Assembly (NCBI GenBank): GCA_964591605.1
Contig: CAZQEN010000047.1
Location: 1-30,321, forward strand
Source of the DNA: CAYLLT01 sp964591605
Lineage (GTDB): Bacteria > Planctomycetota > Phycisphaerae > UBA1845 > PWPN01
DNA length: 30,321 bases
Direction of reading: 5' to 3'
Of the stretch, positions 15,072 through 22,824 are shown one piece after another. Position 1 is the first letter of the stretch. Every line of letters begins with the position of its first letter. The notes under the pieces were generated by a model. That model was not told the DNA's origin, did not search any database, and was given only the letters and a program-made list of their open reading frames with translations. A program made the position numbers and the translations under genes.

Positions 15072-17324
15072 CTATTCGAGGCATTCGACCGGCGCCGCGG
15101 CGTTCGGGCCGTTCATGCAGCCCAGAAAAATGCTCAGGTCGGACGCATTCACGAGCTGGTCGTCCGTGAGCTTCGCCCGATCGCAGGCCGGGTCGGTCTG
15201 CGTCACATTGCCTGCCAGGCAGGCCTGAAATCGTCCGAAATCCGCCTGATCGATATCACCGTCATCATCGAAATCGCCCTTGTAGCGCTGCGTCGTGAAG
15301 CTCCAGACATCGCCGGTCATCGCTCCGTACGCATTGACCTCGTCAATTCGCCAATAGTACGTGCGGTGGAGTTCGAGGGGGCCGGGATCGAAGGTGGTGG
15401 CCGTCTGGCTGCCGCGCCAGGTGCCTGGGCTGGCGGTGCCGAAATAGATGTCGTGCGATGTGGCGGTTTCGCTCGGCAACCAGGTCAGATCCGCATTTCG
15501 CGGGACGCTCGCTGCCCCATCGGGCGGGTCGGGAGTTGTCGCTTTTCCCGGCGGCGCGAGGCTCACGGCTCTGAAGTTATCCGCCCGCGTCCCGTGCATG
15601 TTGCTGTTGGTGTTGAAGAACTCGTGGAAACCGATGCCGAAATAGCCGTGCGGGTGAGTCGCGTCGGTCACATCGGCGATGAGCGAGCCGTCGACCAGAT
15701 AGCGGATGCGATGGCCCACGCACTCGATCCGAAACCGCCGCCAGGCCGAGGACGCCATGAGCAACTGGGCGGGCAGGAAGTCGCTGATCGCGCCGTTCAC
15801 GTACCTGGCCGCACGGACGCGCCCATTGTTCGAGTCGTATGTGAGCGCATAGCAGTGACCCGACCCGAAACCGCTGCTTAGACCGAGTGCGCCCGCGCCG
15901 TTATCGCGGGCAAAGAGGCAGTAACGCTCATAACCGTTGCCGGCGACGCCGGGCCGATACTCGCAGTAGATGTCGGCCTCGACGGCGTAATCCGTGTCGC
16001 CGAAATCGCCGCGTCGCATGCTCTCCGCGCCGCCGGCCGCATCCTGGACCTTCACGACGAAGCCGTCGCCGCCGGGCGAGGCCGGGCTGAACGCCTGGAC
16101 GCCGTTGTAGCGGAACTTGTCGTCCCAGCCGGCCAGCCGCCCGATGCTGCCGAACGGATCGCTCAGCGGAAATACGGTCGCCGTGTCCTGCCGCACGAGC
16201 AGCACCGCGTTGGCGACCGCCCGCTCGGTGCCGCAGCTGTCGGAGGGCAGGTTCTTGACCTGGCCATCCACCCACATCGTGCTCGAGCCGCCGCCGTCGA
16301 GGTTGAGCGCCTCGGTCGCCCCGAGCGTGCCCGTGAGGAAATCAGCCATCTCCTGAAACGTCATGCCCACGCTGCCGGTGCAGCGCCCATCACAGACCAT
16401 GAAAAAGAGCGAATCATTGTTCCAGGCCAGCACGGTGCGCGGATGCCGCTCGGTCGAAAAACCGTACTGTGCCCAGTTCGTGGTGTTCGGCGTGCCGCCG
16501 GCCAGCAGCCAGCCGACACCGGTGATCGACATATCCGCGTTGTTGTAGCGCTGATCGCTCGTGTCGAAGTACATTCTGAGCCGCTGGCCGACCTGGACCT
16601 TGCTCACGATCGTGCTTACCGGGACGCCCTCGGCCGAGAGGACCATCCCGTCCGCGGGGATCGCGTTATTGGCCGACGCCGCGCCGGTGGCGACGGCCGT
16701 CACCATTCCGGAGACCTCCTTGTCGCCGCGCATCGGATAGCTGACGCCTGAAAGAACGACTTCAACCCCTTCGACGGTGGTTCGCGTGCTGGAATCCCAT
16801 TGCGGTGTGTAGGCCACAAGTGTATCAGCCGTCCGGGCCTTGTTGTAGCCGTGCAGCGTCGTCGTCGTGCCGTCTGAGAACGTCAGCGTGCCGTTGACGT
16901 GGCTGATGTCCTCGCGAATCACCGGCAGCCGTGTCGGGCCGAAGAGGAACGTGTCGTAGCCGCCGCTCGGCTGGGCGAGCATCTCGCCGTCGGAGGCGGC
17001 CGCGCCGGTGATGTTGGGCGGGTTACTGAAAAACGACGCGTTCACCGCCGCAAGGACGTCGTGAGCCGGCGGCACGTCATACAGCGATGCGATGGTGCTC
17101 ACCGTCTGACGGGATGTGAAGTTGCGGCGCTTCTGGGGCCAGCCAAGCTTCAGCTTGCAGTCCGACCGAAGCCGATCGATCTGCACCACGTAGACCCGGT
17201 TGGGGCCAGCCGCATTGTAGAACGAATACGTCACGCCGGGGGCGACTTCCACAGCTCCGGCGCGCGAGGCGACGAGCAGGCCGGATGCGATCATGAAGAC
17301 AGCCAGGGCTCGTGGAAATCCCAT
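15072..17324 (-). CDS. Secreted phosphodiester glycosidase (NAGPA-like) with laminin-G-like, Fn3-like and dockerin-like domains
   Basis: A 750-residue multidomain exported protein. A signal peptide (GFPRALAVFMIASGLLVASRAGA) precedes a phosphodiester glycosidase (NAGPA) domain at about 25-385, recognised by RHPRTVLAWNNDSLFFMVCD, EALNLDGGGSSTMW and ERAVANAVLLV. Such enzymes remove sugar from phosphodiester-linked glycans. Next comes a beta-sandwich at about 390-590 (RFRIECVGHRIRYLVDGSL, HGYFGIGFHEF) like laminin-G/DUF1080 folds. Then a planctomycete Fn3-like domain (PPDGAASVPRNADLTW, YYWRIDEVNAYG, VWSFTT). The tail is dockerin-like with two calcium-loop motifs (GDFDDDGDIDQADFGRFQAC; LVNASDLSIFLGCMNG). 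The open frame runs up to 17513, but the ATG at 17324 gives the signal peptide directly. Attachment through the dockerin is inferred; no cohesin is in the window. Confidence 0.88.
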   Translation of the reverse strand: MGFPRALAVFMIASGLLVASRAGAVEVAPGVTYSFYNAAGPNRVYVVQIDRLRSDCKLKLGWPQKRRNFTSRQTVSTIASLYDVPPAHDVLAAVNASFFSNPPNITGAAASDGEMLAQPSGGYDTFLFGPTRLPVIREDISHVNGTLTFSDGTTTTLHGYNKARTADTLVAYTPQWDSSTRTTVEGVEVVLSGVSYPMRGDKEVSGMVTAVATGAASANNAIPADGMVLSAEGVPVSTIVSKVQVGQRLRMYFDTSDQRYNNADMSITGVGWLLAGGTPNTTNWAQYGFSTERHPRTVLAWNNDSLFFMVCDGRCTGSVGMTFQEMADFLTGTLGATEALNLDGGGSSTMWVDGQVKNLPSDSCGTERAVANAVLLVRQDTATVFPLSDPFGSIGRLAGWDDKFRYNGVQAFSPASPGGDGFVVKVQDAAGGAESMRRGDFGDTDYAVEADIYCEYRPGVAGNGYERYCLFARDNGAGALGLSSGFGSGHCYALTYDSNNGRVRAARYVNGAISDFLPAQLLMASSAWRRFRIECVGHRIRYLVDGSLIADVTDATHPHGYFGIGFHEFFNTNSNMHGTRADNFRAVSLAPPGKATTPDPPDGAASVPRNADLTWLPSETATSHDIYFGTASPGTWRGSQTATTFDPGPLELHRTYYWRIDEVNAYGAMTGDVWSFTTQRYKGDFDDDGDIDQADFGRFQACLAGNVTQTDPACDRAKLTDDQLVNASDLSIFLGCMNGPNAAAPVECLE

Positions 17325-17527
17325 CCTGAAGCTCACCGGACAGTGTCGAGGCCACAGTATCGCGGCGCCGGATCGAAACATCACGGACAACCAGCCCATC
17401 ATCTCGGAGAGTGAGTCAGGTGAGGGCGCGGCTGCGTCCAGGCGAACGTGCCTTCCTTCCTCCCCGTGGGTCATTGTACCAGACTTCGCAACGGGCACAC
17501 GTCGCGGGAGCACGCTAAAATGAGGCC

Positions 17528-17896
17528 ATGCCCGTCAAAACCAAGCGATGGAACGATCCGATCGACCCGGACGACGGGACGCGCATCCTCATCTGCCGTT
17601 ATCGGCCGCGCGGCGTCCGCAAGGAGGATGAAACGTGGTCGGAGTGGCTGCCCCACCTGGGGCCGAGCCCGTCGCTGCATGAGGCGGTGTACGGAAAGCG
17701 CGGCGAGCCCATCGGCTGGTCGACCTACCGCAGAATGTACGTGCGGGAGATGAAGCTGCAGGAGAGTGCCATTGACGAACTCGCCCGGCGCGTGGCCGCC
17801 GGAGAGACGATCACGCTGCTGTGCTCTTCGGCCTGCACGCGCGAGGCCCGCTGCCATCGGTCGGTCCTTCGTGAGTTGATCGAAGCCCGCCTGTGA
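17528..17896 (+). CDS. DUF488 family protein
   Basis: A 122-residue DUF488 protein, unknown in function. It begins near the family's usual start (DPDDGTRILICRYRPRGVRK resembles the family's DGxRVLVDRxWPRG). It ends with the conserved TLLCSSACTREARCHRSVL, where this copy has two or three extra cysteines. The ATG at 17528 has only GAGG two bases before it, so the ribosome site is poor. A TAAAAT at 17516-17521 is so close that a very short or leaderless transcript is possible. It is divergent from the phosphodiester-glycosidase gene, and 113 bases separate it from the next gene on the same strand. Confidence 0.85.
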   Translation: MPVKTKRWNDPIDPDDGTRILICRYRPRGVRKEDETWSEWLPHLGPSPSLHEAVYGKRGEPIGWSTYRRMYVREMKLQESAIDELARRVAAGETITLLCSSACTREARCHRSVLRELIEARL

Positions 17897-18009
17897 GCCC
17901 GCCGGCGTCCATGGCGAGGATGTGCAACTCATCGCCGTCCGCAGGGAAACTGGAACTTTCCGACATAACCGCCTATCTAAAGCGCAGGCCCGGTACAGGA
18001 GACCTTTCC

Positions 18010-19554
18010 ATGACATCACCGTATGTGCTGGTCAGCACAGGAGTCACACTCATGGTCCTCGCTTCAGCAGGAGCAGCCCAGGAGGCCCAGTCCCCGGGTA
18101 AAGTGGCGATCACCATCTACAGCACGGCCGAGCCCGGCGCCATTCCGCCCGAGCTCTACCGGCCCACGCCCGACAACCCCATGCCGGGCCGTCGCGCCGT
18201 CCCCGGTTACGCCGTCGTCCGGCAGGATCGGCAGATCCAGATCGCGCGGGAGCGCGACACGATTCGCTTTACCGACGTGGCCGCCCTCATCGACCCCACC
18301 ACGGTCACGTTCGCCTCACTGACCGACCCGGAGGGAACCCATGTGCTGGATCAAAACTACCAGTTCGACCTCGTCAGCACGGCAAAGCTCATGGAGAAAT
18401 TCCTGGACAAGCCCGTCACCGTCGAGCAGGTCCAGGGGGACAAACTGACGACGATCAGCGGCACCCTGCTGAGCACGGCCGGCGGGCTGGTGCTCCGGCT
18501 GCCCGACGGCGGCGTACAGGTGATCGGCAACCATGTGAACGTGCGGTTTCCGGAGCTGCCGGGCGGCCTGATCACCCGCCCGACGCTGGTCTGGGACGTC
18601 ATGACGGGCAAACCGGGTCCGCACGAAATGCGCGTCACGTATCAGACGACCGGCATCACCTGGTGGGCCGACTACAACGTCGTGTTCACCGAGGGCAAGG
18701 ATGCCAACAGCGGCGTCCTCGATTTCGGAGCGTGGGTCAGCATCATCAACCAGTCGGGGGCGGGCTACGACGACGCGCGGCTCAAGCTGATTGCCGGCGA
18801 CGTCCACCGGGCGCCCCAGCCGCAGCCGCGGGAGATGATGATGATGGAGGCGCGGGCGGCCGGCATGGCCAAGGCGGCGCCGGCTTTCGAGGAGAAGAGC
18901 TTCTTCGAGTACCACCTCTACACGCTGCAGCGCCCGGCCACGCTGCCCGACAACTCGACCAAGCAGATCGAACTGTTCCCCACCGCCCGCGGTGTGCCGT
19001 GCGAGAAGGTGCTCGTGTACTACGGCCTTCCCGCGGGCTTCCGCTGGTTTGCGCCCGACCCGGCGACCGACCGCAACCTCGGCGCGCAGTCAAACAAGAA
19101 GGTGGACATCTACCTGCGATTCAAGAACAAGAAGGACGCGGGTATGGGCATGCCGCTGCCGTCGGGCCGCATCCGGGTCAGCAAGATGGACCCGGCTGAC
19201 CAATCGCTCGAGTTCATCGGCGAGGACAAGATCGATCACACGCCCCGCGACGAAGAGGTGCTCATCAAGATGGGCGATGCATTCGACGTCGTCGGCGAGC
19301 GCAAGCAGGTCGATTTCAACGTCGACGTCCGCGCCCATCGCATGGAGGAGACGATCGAAGTCACGGTCCGCAACCACAAGGACGTGCCGGTCAAGGTGCT
19401 GGTGAAGGAAAACCTGTACCGGTGGGTGAACTGGGAGATCACCAGGAAAACCCACGAATTCGAGAAGATCGACAGCCGCACCGTCCATTTCCCCATCGAG
19501 ATTCCCAAGGATGGCGAGGTGAAGGTGCAGTACACTGTCAAGTACACGTGGTAG
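18010..19554 (+). CDS. Exported DUF4139-like protein
   Basis: A 514-residue exported beta-rich protein of the DUF4139 (mucoidy-inhibitor-like) type; its molecular role is not established. Signal peptide MTSPYVLVSTGVTLMVLASAGAAQE. The early part (about 30-190) has AVVRQDRQIQIARERDTIRF and a GLVLRLPDGGVQ domain. The characteristic region begins at RVTYQTTGITWWADYNVVF (about 205-225). A methionine-rich linker REMMMMEARAAGM follows at about 275, then the C-terminal sandwich ending GEVKVQYTVKYTW. The open frame begins at 17893, but AGGAG at 17997-18001 lies eight bases before the ATG at 18010, which also starts the signal peptide. The gene is convergent with the glycosyltransferase downstream. Confidence 0.85.
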   Translation: MTSPYVLVSTGVTLMVLASAGAAQEAQSPGKVAITIYSTAEPGAIPPELYRPTPDNPMPGRRAVPGYAVVRQDRQIQIARERDTIRFTDVAALIDPTTVTFASLTDPEGTHVLDQNYQFDLVSTAKLMEKFLDKPVTVEQVQGDKLTTISGTLLSTAGGLVLRLPDGGVQVIGNHVNVRFPELPGGLITRPTLVWDVMTGKPGPHEMRVTYQTTGITWWADYNVVFTEGKDANSGVLDFGAWVSIINQSGAGYDDARLKLIAGDVHRAPQPQPREMMMMEARAAGMAKAAPAFEEKSFFEYHLYTLQRPATLPDNSTKQIELFPTARGVPCEKVLVYYGLPAGFRWFAPDPATDRNLGAQSNKKVDIYLRFKNKKDAGMGMPLPSGRIRVSKMDPADQSLEFIGEDKIDHTPRDEEVLIKMGDAFDVVGERKQVDFNVDVRAHRMEETIEVTVRNHKDVPVKVLVKENLYRWVNWEITRKTHEFEKIDSRTVHFPIEIPKDGEVKVQYTVKYTW

Positions 19555-19604
19555 GGGGAAAGCCACAAGCCCAGAAATCAGAAGCCAACGCTGGGTGATC
19601 CGCG

Positions 19605-19626
19605 GGCCTCCTGCGAAGGGGAGGCC
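19605..19626. terminator. Hairpin between convergent genes
   Basis: Seven-base arms GGCCTCC (19605-19611) and GGAGGCC (19620-19626) have an 8-base loop. It lies between the stops of the DUF4139-like and glycosyltransferase genes, so it could terminate both. No clear T-run is present. Confidence 0.4.
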
Positions 19627-19641
19627 TCGAAGACTTACCGT

Positions 19642-20808
19642 CTACCCGCCCGCAACCGCGCGGTAGACCGTCGCATGGGCCTGTGCGCAGCGATCCCATG
19701 AGAACTGCCGGGTTCGGGCCAGGCCCCGGGCGGAGAGAGTCGCCCGCAGCGCTTCGTCTTCGATCAGCCGGCGCATGGCCTCGGCGATCTGCTCGGGCAC
19801 GAGCGGGTCGATGAGAACCGCCGCATCTCCCACGACTTCAGGGAGCGACGCGGCATTGCTTGTGATCACCGGCGTCCCGCAGGCCATCGCCTCGAGCGGC
19901 GGCAGGCCGAAGCCCTCGTAGAGCGTGGGCCAGACCAGCGCATGCGCGGCGTGATAGAGCGCGCGGAGCTGCTCCTCCGACACGTATCCCAGCGTGAACA
20001 CCTGCTCGATGACCCCCAGCCGCACGGCCAGTTGCCTCACGTCCTCCTGTCCCCAGCCGGACATGCCAGCGATCACCAGCGGAACACGCTGTCTGAGGCT
20101 GGCGGGCAGGGAGGCATAGGCGGCCAGCAGGCCCGGCACGTTCTTGCGCGGTTCCAGCGTGCCCACGTAGAGCAGGCAGGGCGGCAGACTCGAACCGGGC
20201 AAGCCGGCCGGGCCGTCCTCCCGGTCGGGAGGCCGGAACGCAGGTCCGATGCCCAGCGGGATCGGCGTGATGCGCTCCGCGGGGATGCCCAGCAGGCTCA
20301 CCATCTCGTCACGCGTGAAGTTCGAGACGGTGATGAAGTGGTGCGTGCGGGCCAGGCCGGCCTCGAATTCACGCTGGTACCAGTCCACACGGTCGGCCGG
20401 GTGCCACTCCGGGTGGCGCACCACGGACAGATCGTGGATGGTGGTCACGATCGGTCCGTGCCAGGGCATCGGGATGTGATTCGGCTCATGATAGAGCCCA
20501 TAGCCTCTCGATGTGCCGATGATCTCAAAGGCCGCGTCATATACCTGCTGGGCGGCGCGGCGCAGCCAGGTCGCCGGACGTCTCGGGCGGGCCGGCGGGG
20601 TTCCAACCCGCCCCGGGCTGCCCGGATCCGCCCCTCTGGAGCCGGCGGGCCGTCCTCCGCGGAGCCACGAGTAGAAAGGCAGAATCTCGATCTCTGGGGC
20701 AGCCCGGCCCAGACCGTCCAGCAGCTCGACCACATATCGGCCCACGCCGGTTTGCGGATTTCGCAGGCAGCGGTCGTTCAGGATCACTCGGCAGGGGGGC
20801 TCCCGCAT
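19642..20808 (-). CDS. Glycosyltransferase family 1/4 (GT-B fold)
   Basis: A 388-residue GT-B glycosyltransferase, probably cytoplasmic and building envelope polysaccharide. The N-terminal acceptor domain starts CRVILNDRCLRNPQTGVGRY, with IVTTIHDLSVVRHPEWHP and HHFITVSNFTRDEMV further on. The C-terminal nucleotide-sugar domain has LYVGTLEPRKNVPGLLAAY, the E-x7-E-type motif in YEGFGLPPLEAMACGTPVI, and ASLPEVVGDAAVLIDP. This arrangement is typical of mannosyl/rhamnosyl transferases in exopolysaccharide or O-antigen synthesis; the donor is unknown. The open frame extends upstream to 21003, overlapping the divergent lipoprotein. I take the ATG at 20808 because homology-like sequence begins there, although no Shine-Dalgarno is seen. 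No other polysaccharide genes are nearby. Confidence 0.93.
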   Translation of the reverse strand: MREPPCRVILNDRCLRNPQTGVGRYVVELLDGLGRAAPEIEILPFYSWLRGGRPAGSRGADPGSPGRVGTPPARPRRPATWLRRAAQQVYDAAFEIIGTSRGYGLYHEPNHIPMPWHGPIVTTIHDLSVVRHPEWHPADRVDWYQREFEAGLARTHHFITVSNFTRDEMVSLLGIPAERITPIPLGIGPAFRPPDREDGPAGLPGSSLPPCLLYVGTLEPRKNVPGLLAAYASLPASLRQRVPLVIAGMSGWGQEDVRQLAVRLGVIEQVFTLGYVSEEQLRALYHAAHALVWPTLYEGFGLPPLEAMACGTPVITSNAASLPEVVGDAAVLIDPLVPEQIAEAMRRLIEDEALRATLSARGLARTRQFSWDRCAQAHATVYRAVAGG

Positions 20809-20896
20809 GCCGGCCGACGATATCCGGAGGATTTCCCGCCCGCAATGCGGCTCCGACACCTGGGCAGCCGATAAATAAGGGCGTGCCGCTCGCCCG

Positions 20897-20926
20897 TTGA
20901 CAGGGTGGGCGCGGCCTGAGTCTAAT
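20897..20926 (+). promoter_or_regulatory. Sigma-70-type promoter for the small lipoprotein gene
   Basis: TTGACA (20897-20902) and TCTAAT (20921-20926) are separated by 18 bases. This gives a predicted start near 20933 and a leader of about 35 bases that contains GAGG at 20957-20960. It is one of the two best promoter matches in the window. Confidence 0.6.
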
Positions 20927-20967
20927 GCACCGGTGCGGTGGTTCATTCGCTCTGTCGAGGCAAGCAT

Positions 20968-21564
20968 ATGCAGGTGCCAGCGGGGGGACGCCCTCGAATC
21001 CAACGAGTCGGTCTGGTTGCCATCGGGATGCTCGCAGGCACGGTCTCCTGCACGCCGACGGCGTTTCTGAACAACACGGCCTCGCTGGGCGGCACGACCC
21101 CCGGCGGGCGCGGGAACATTCAGGTCCAGTTCATCAACAACACGCCGTTCCGCGCCATCTTCACGTTCGGCGCCTACGACCCTCAGAACTCGAGTTTCTC
21201 ACCCGACTTCGGTCAGTTCTTCGTCGATCCCGACCCCGCCAACCGCCTGGAAGGCAATTCCAGCAGCGCGGTGATCACCCTGACCTGTGCGCGGGCCCTG
21301 AGCGTCGGCGGCGACCGGCTCATTCAGCTCATCAAGGACCTGGGTCTGGAGGCCGAGGCCGAGGCCCTCGAGCCGGGCATCAGCTTCTCCGACGCGCCGC
21401 TCGACAGCGACGATGCCGATCAGCCGACCGCGGGGCGCACCACCGGCGTCGTGACCCTGCAGGGCGTCGAGTTCCAGTGTGAGTCGCTGCTGGTCTATAC
21501 CTTTGAGCTCGATTCCACGCAGGCCAGTGGTTTCCGCATCGATCTGCAGGTGATTCTGCCGTAG
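20968..21564 (+). CDS. Small exported (probable lipo-) protein, unknown function
   Basis: A 198-residue exported protein. The N terminus (RVGLVAIGMLAGTVSC) has a hydrophobic core and a cysteine like a lipoprotein signal, but TVSC is not an ideal lipobox. The mature part begins with a glycine/threonine-rich segment, then NIQVQFINNTPFRAIFTFGAYD. It contains further cysteines (TLTCARALS, FQCESLLVYTF) that could form a disulfide. The start of the mature part weakly recalls the QVSFLN segment of the lipoprotein at 3335-4255. ATG 20968 is preferred over the upstream GTG (20938) because GAGG lies seven bases before it. It has its own promoter and is convergent with the phosphoesterase gene 29 bases away. 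Confidence 0.78.
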   Translation: MQVPAGGRPRIQRVGLVAIGMLAGTVSCTPTAFLNNTASLGGTTPGGRGNIQVQFINNTPFRAIFTFGAYDPQNSSFSPDFGQFFVDPDPANRLEGNSSSAVITLTCARALSVGGDRLIQLIKDLGLEAEAEALEPGISFSDAPLDSDDADQPTAGRTTGVVTLQGVEFQCESLLVYTFELDSTQASGFRIDLQVILP

Positions 21565-21593
21565 TGACGCCTCAGGCGCCCGCGGAACGAAAC

Positions 21594-22823
21594 TCACATT
21601 CCGACAACGGCGCCCGGACGCGTGGTGGGGCTGCCCCGCATGATGTGAAAGTCGTCGATAGAGCGGCCATCCTCGCCTACCTGCCGCACGCGAAGCAGAT
21701 CCTCGCTCACATCGACGATGGTGAAGCTGTGCTGGCTGTGATCCCACGCCGCCAGGTAGGCAGGGGGGTCGGGCCGCAGCCGGTAGAGGTTCGCGCCGCC
21801 CGCGGCCGTCGTGACGTACACCGTTCCCTCGCCCGCGGGGACGATCTGGCCGCCGCGCAGCGGATGCGTCCGCTCGTACATGTGGTTGTGTCCGCACAGC
21901 ACGAGATTCACGCCGCGCCCGTCGAGCACCGGGCCGATGCTCTCGCGCATTTTGACCGCCTCGTCATACCGGCCGTGCGTGTAGATCGGCTCGTGGAAGA
22001 AGACAATCTTCCAGCCGGGTCCGGCGCTGCCCAGGACCTGGTCCAGCCAGGGCGCCACCACGTCGCGCAGTTGCTCGAACGTCAGATTGCTGTCGATCGC
22101 GGCGAACCGCACGCCCGCGTAGTCGAACCAGTACACGCGCTCCGGCGGGATCGACTCCGGGCCGTTGGCCGGCAGCACGAACGTGTCGAGCAGGGCGGCC
22201 CCGTCGCCGGCCATCACGTCGTGGTTGCCCAGGCACGGATAAAGTGGAACGTGATCGATGAGGCGGGCATACGGCTGATAGAAGTTCCGGGGGTAGTCTT
22301 GGATGCGGCCCCTCGGGTAAACCAGATCGCCCGTGTGCACGATGAGGTCGGGCATGAACCGCCCGAGCATCCGGGAGATCCGCCACTGCGGCCACTCGCC
22401 GTCACCTGTATCGCCCAGGGCGAGCAGGCGAAAGGGCTGCGCTGCGGCCGGAGCGGTCTTGACGGTCCGCCGCACGGGGCCGGGTGAGATTTCGTAGGCA
22501 TAGGTGCGATCGGGCTGGAGCCCGGTGACCGCCGCCTCGTAGCGGAGTCCTGGTTCGGGCGAAACCGTTGTCGAAGAGACCACAGAATCCCCGTCGAAGA
22601 CGCGCAGCGTGGCCGGCTGTGCGGGGTGCATTTCCCAGACGAGGGTGAATCCGTCCGGTGCCACCATCTGCACCAGGGGTCCGGTGAACAGCCGCGGCCG
22701 GAAGCGATAATCGCTCCATACCCATGCCGCCGCAGCCAGGCTCCCCGTGAGGGCAACGCCGATCGCAATGAGCCGGTAACGCCTCACGGCCGCAATGTAA
22801 CGCAGACCCCGCCCCGGGGCCAT
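21594..22823 (-). CDS. Purple-acid-phosphatase-like metallophosphoesterase, membrane-anchored or exported
   Basis: A 409-residue calcineurin-like phosphoesterase. A membrane helix or uncleaved signal lies at about 18-38 (RLIAIGVALTGSLAAAAWVW). A beta-sandwich of the purple acid phosphatase N-terminal type follows (about 50-125: VAPDGFTLVWEM, GLQPDRTYAYEI). The catalytic domain carries the metal motifs GDTGDG, HTGDLVYPRG, GNHD, FFHEPIY and GHNHMYERTHP. It probably hydrolyses phosphate esters outside the cytoplasm. Its ATG lies one base after the stop of the cytochrome gene (TGAGATG), so the two are almost certainly co-translated. A GTG at about 22787 is an alternative start. Why it pairs with a multihaem cytochrome is unknown. 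Confidence 0.92.
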   Translation of the reverse strand: MAPGRGLRYIAAVRRYRLIAIGVALTGSLAAAAWVWSDYRFRPRLFTGPLVQMVAPDGFTLVWEMHPAQPATLRVFDGDSVVSSTTVSPEPGLRYEAAVTGLQPDRTYAYEISPGPVRRTVKTAPAAAQPFRLLALGDTGDGEWPQWRISRMLGRFMPDLIVHTGDLVYPRGRIQDYPRNFYQPYARLIDHVPLYPCLGNHDVMAGDGAALLDTFVLPANGPESIPPERVYWFDYAGVRFAAIDSNLTFEQLRDVVAPWLDQVLGSAGPGWKIVFFHEPIYTHGRYDEAVKMRESIGPVLDGRGVNLVLCGHNHMYERTHPLRGGQIVPAGEGTVYVTTAAGGANLYRLRPDPPAYLAAWDHSQHSFTIVDVSEDLLRVRQVGEDGRSIDDFHIMRGSPTTRPGAVVGM

Positions 22824-22824
22824 C

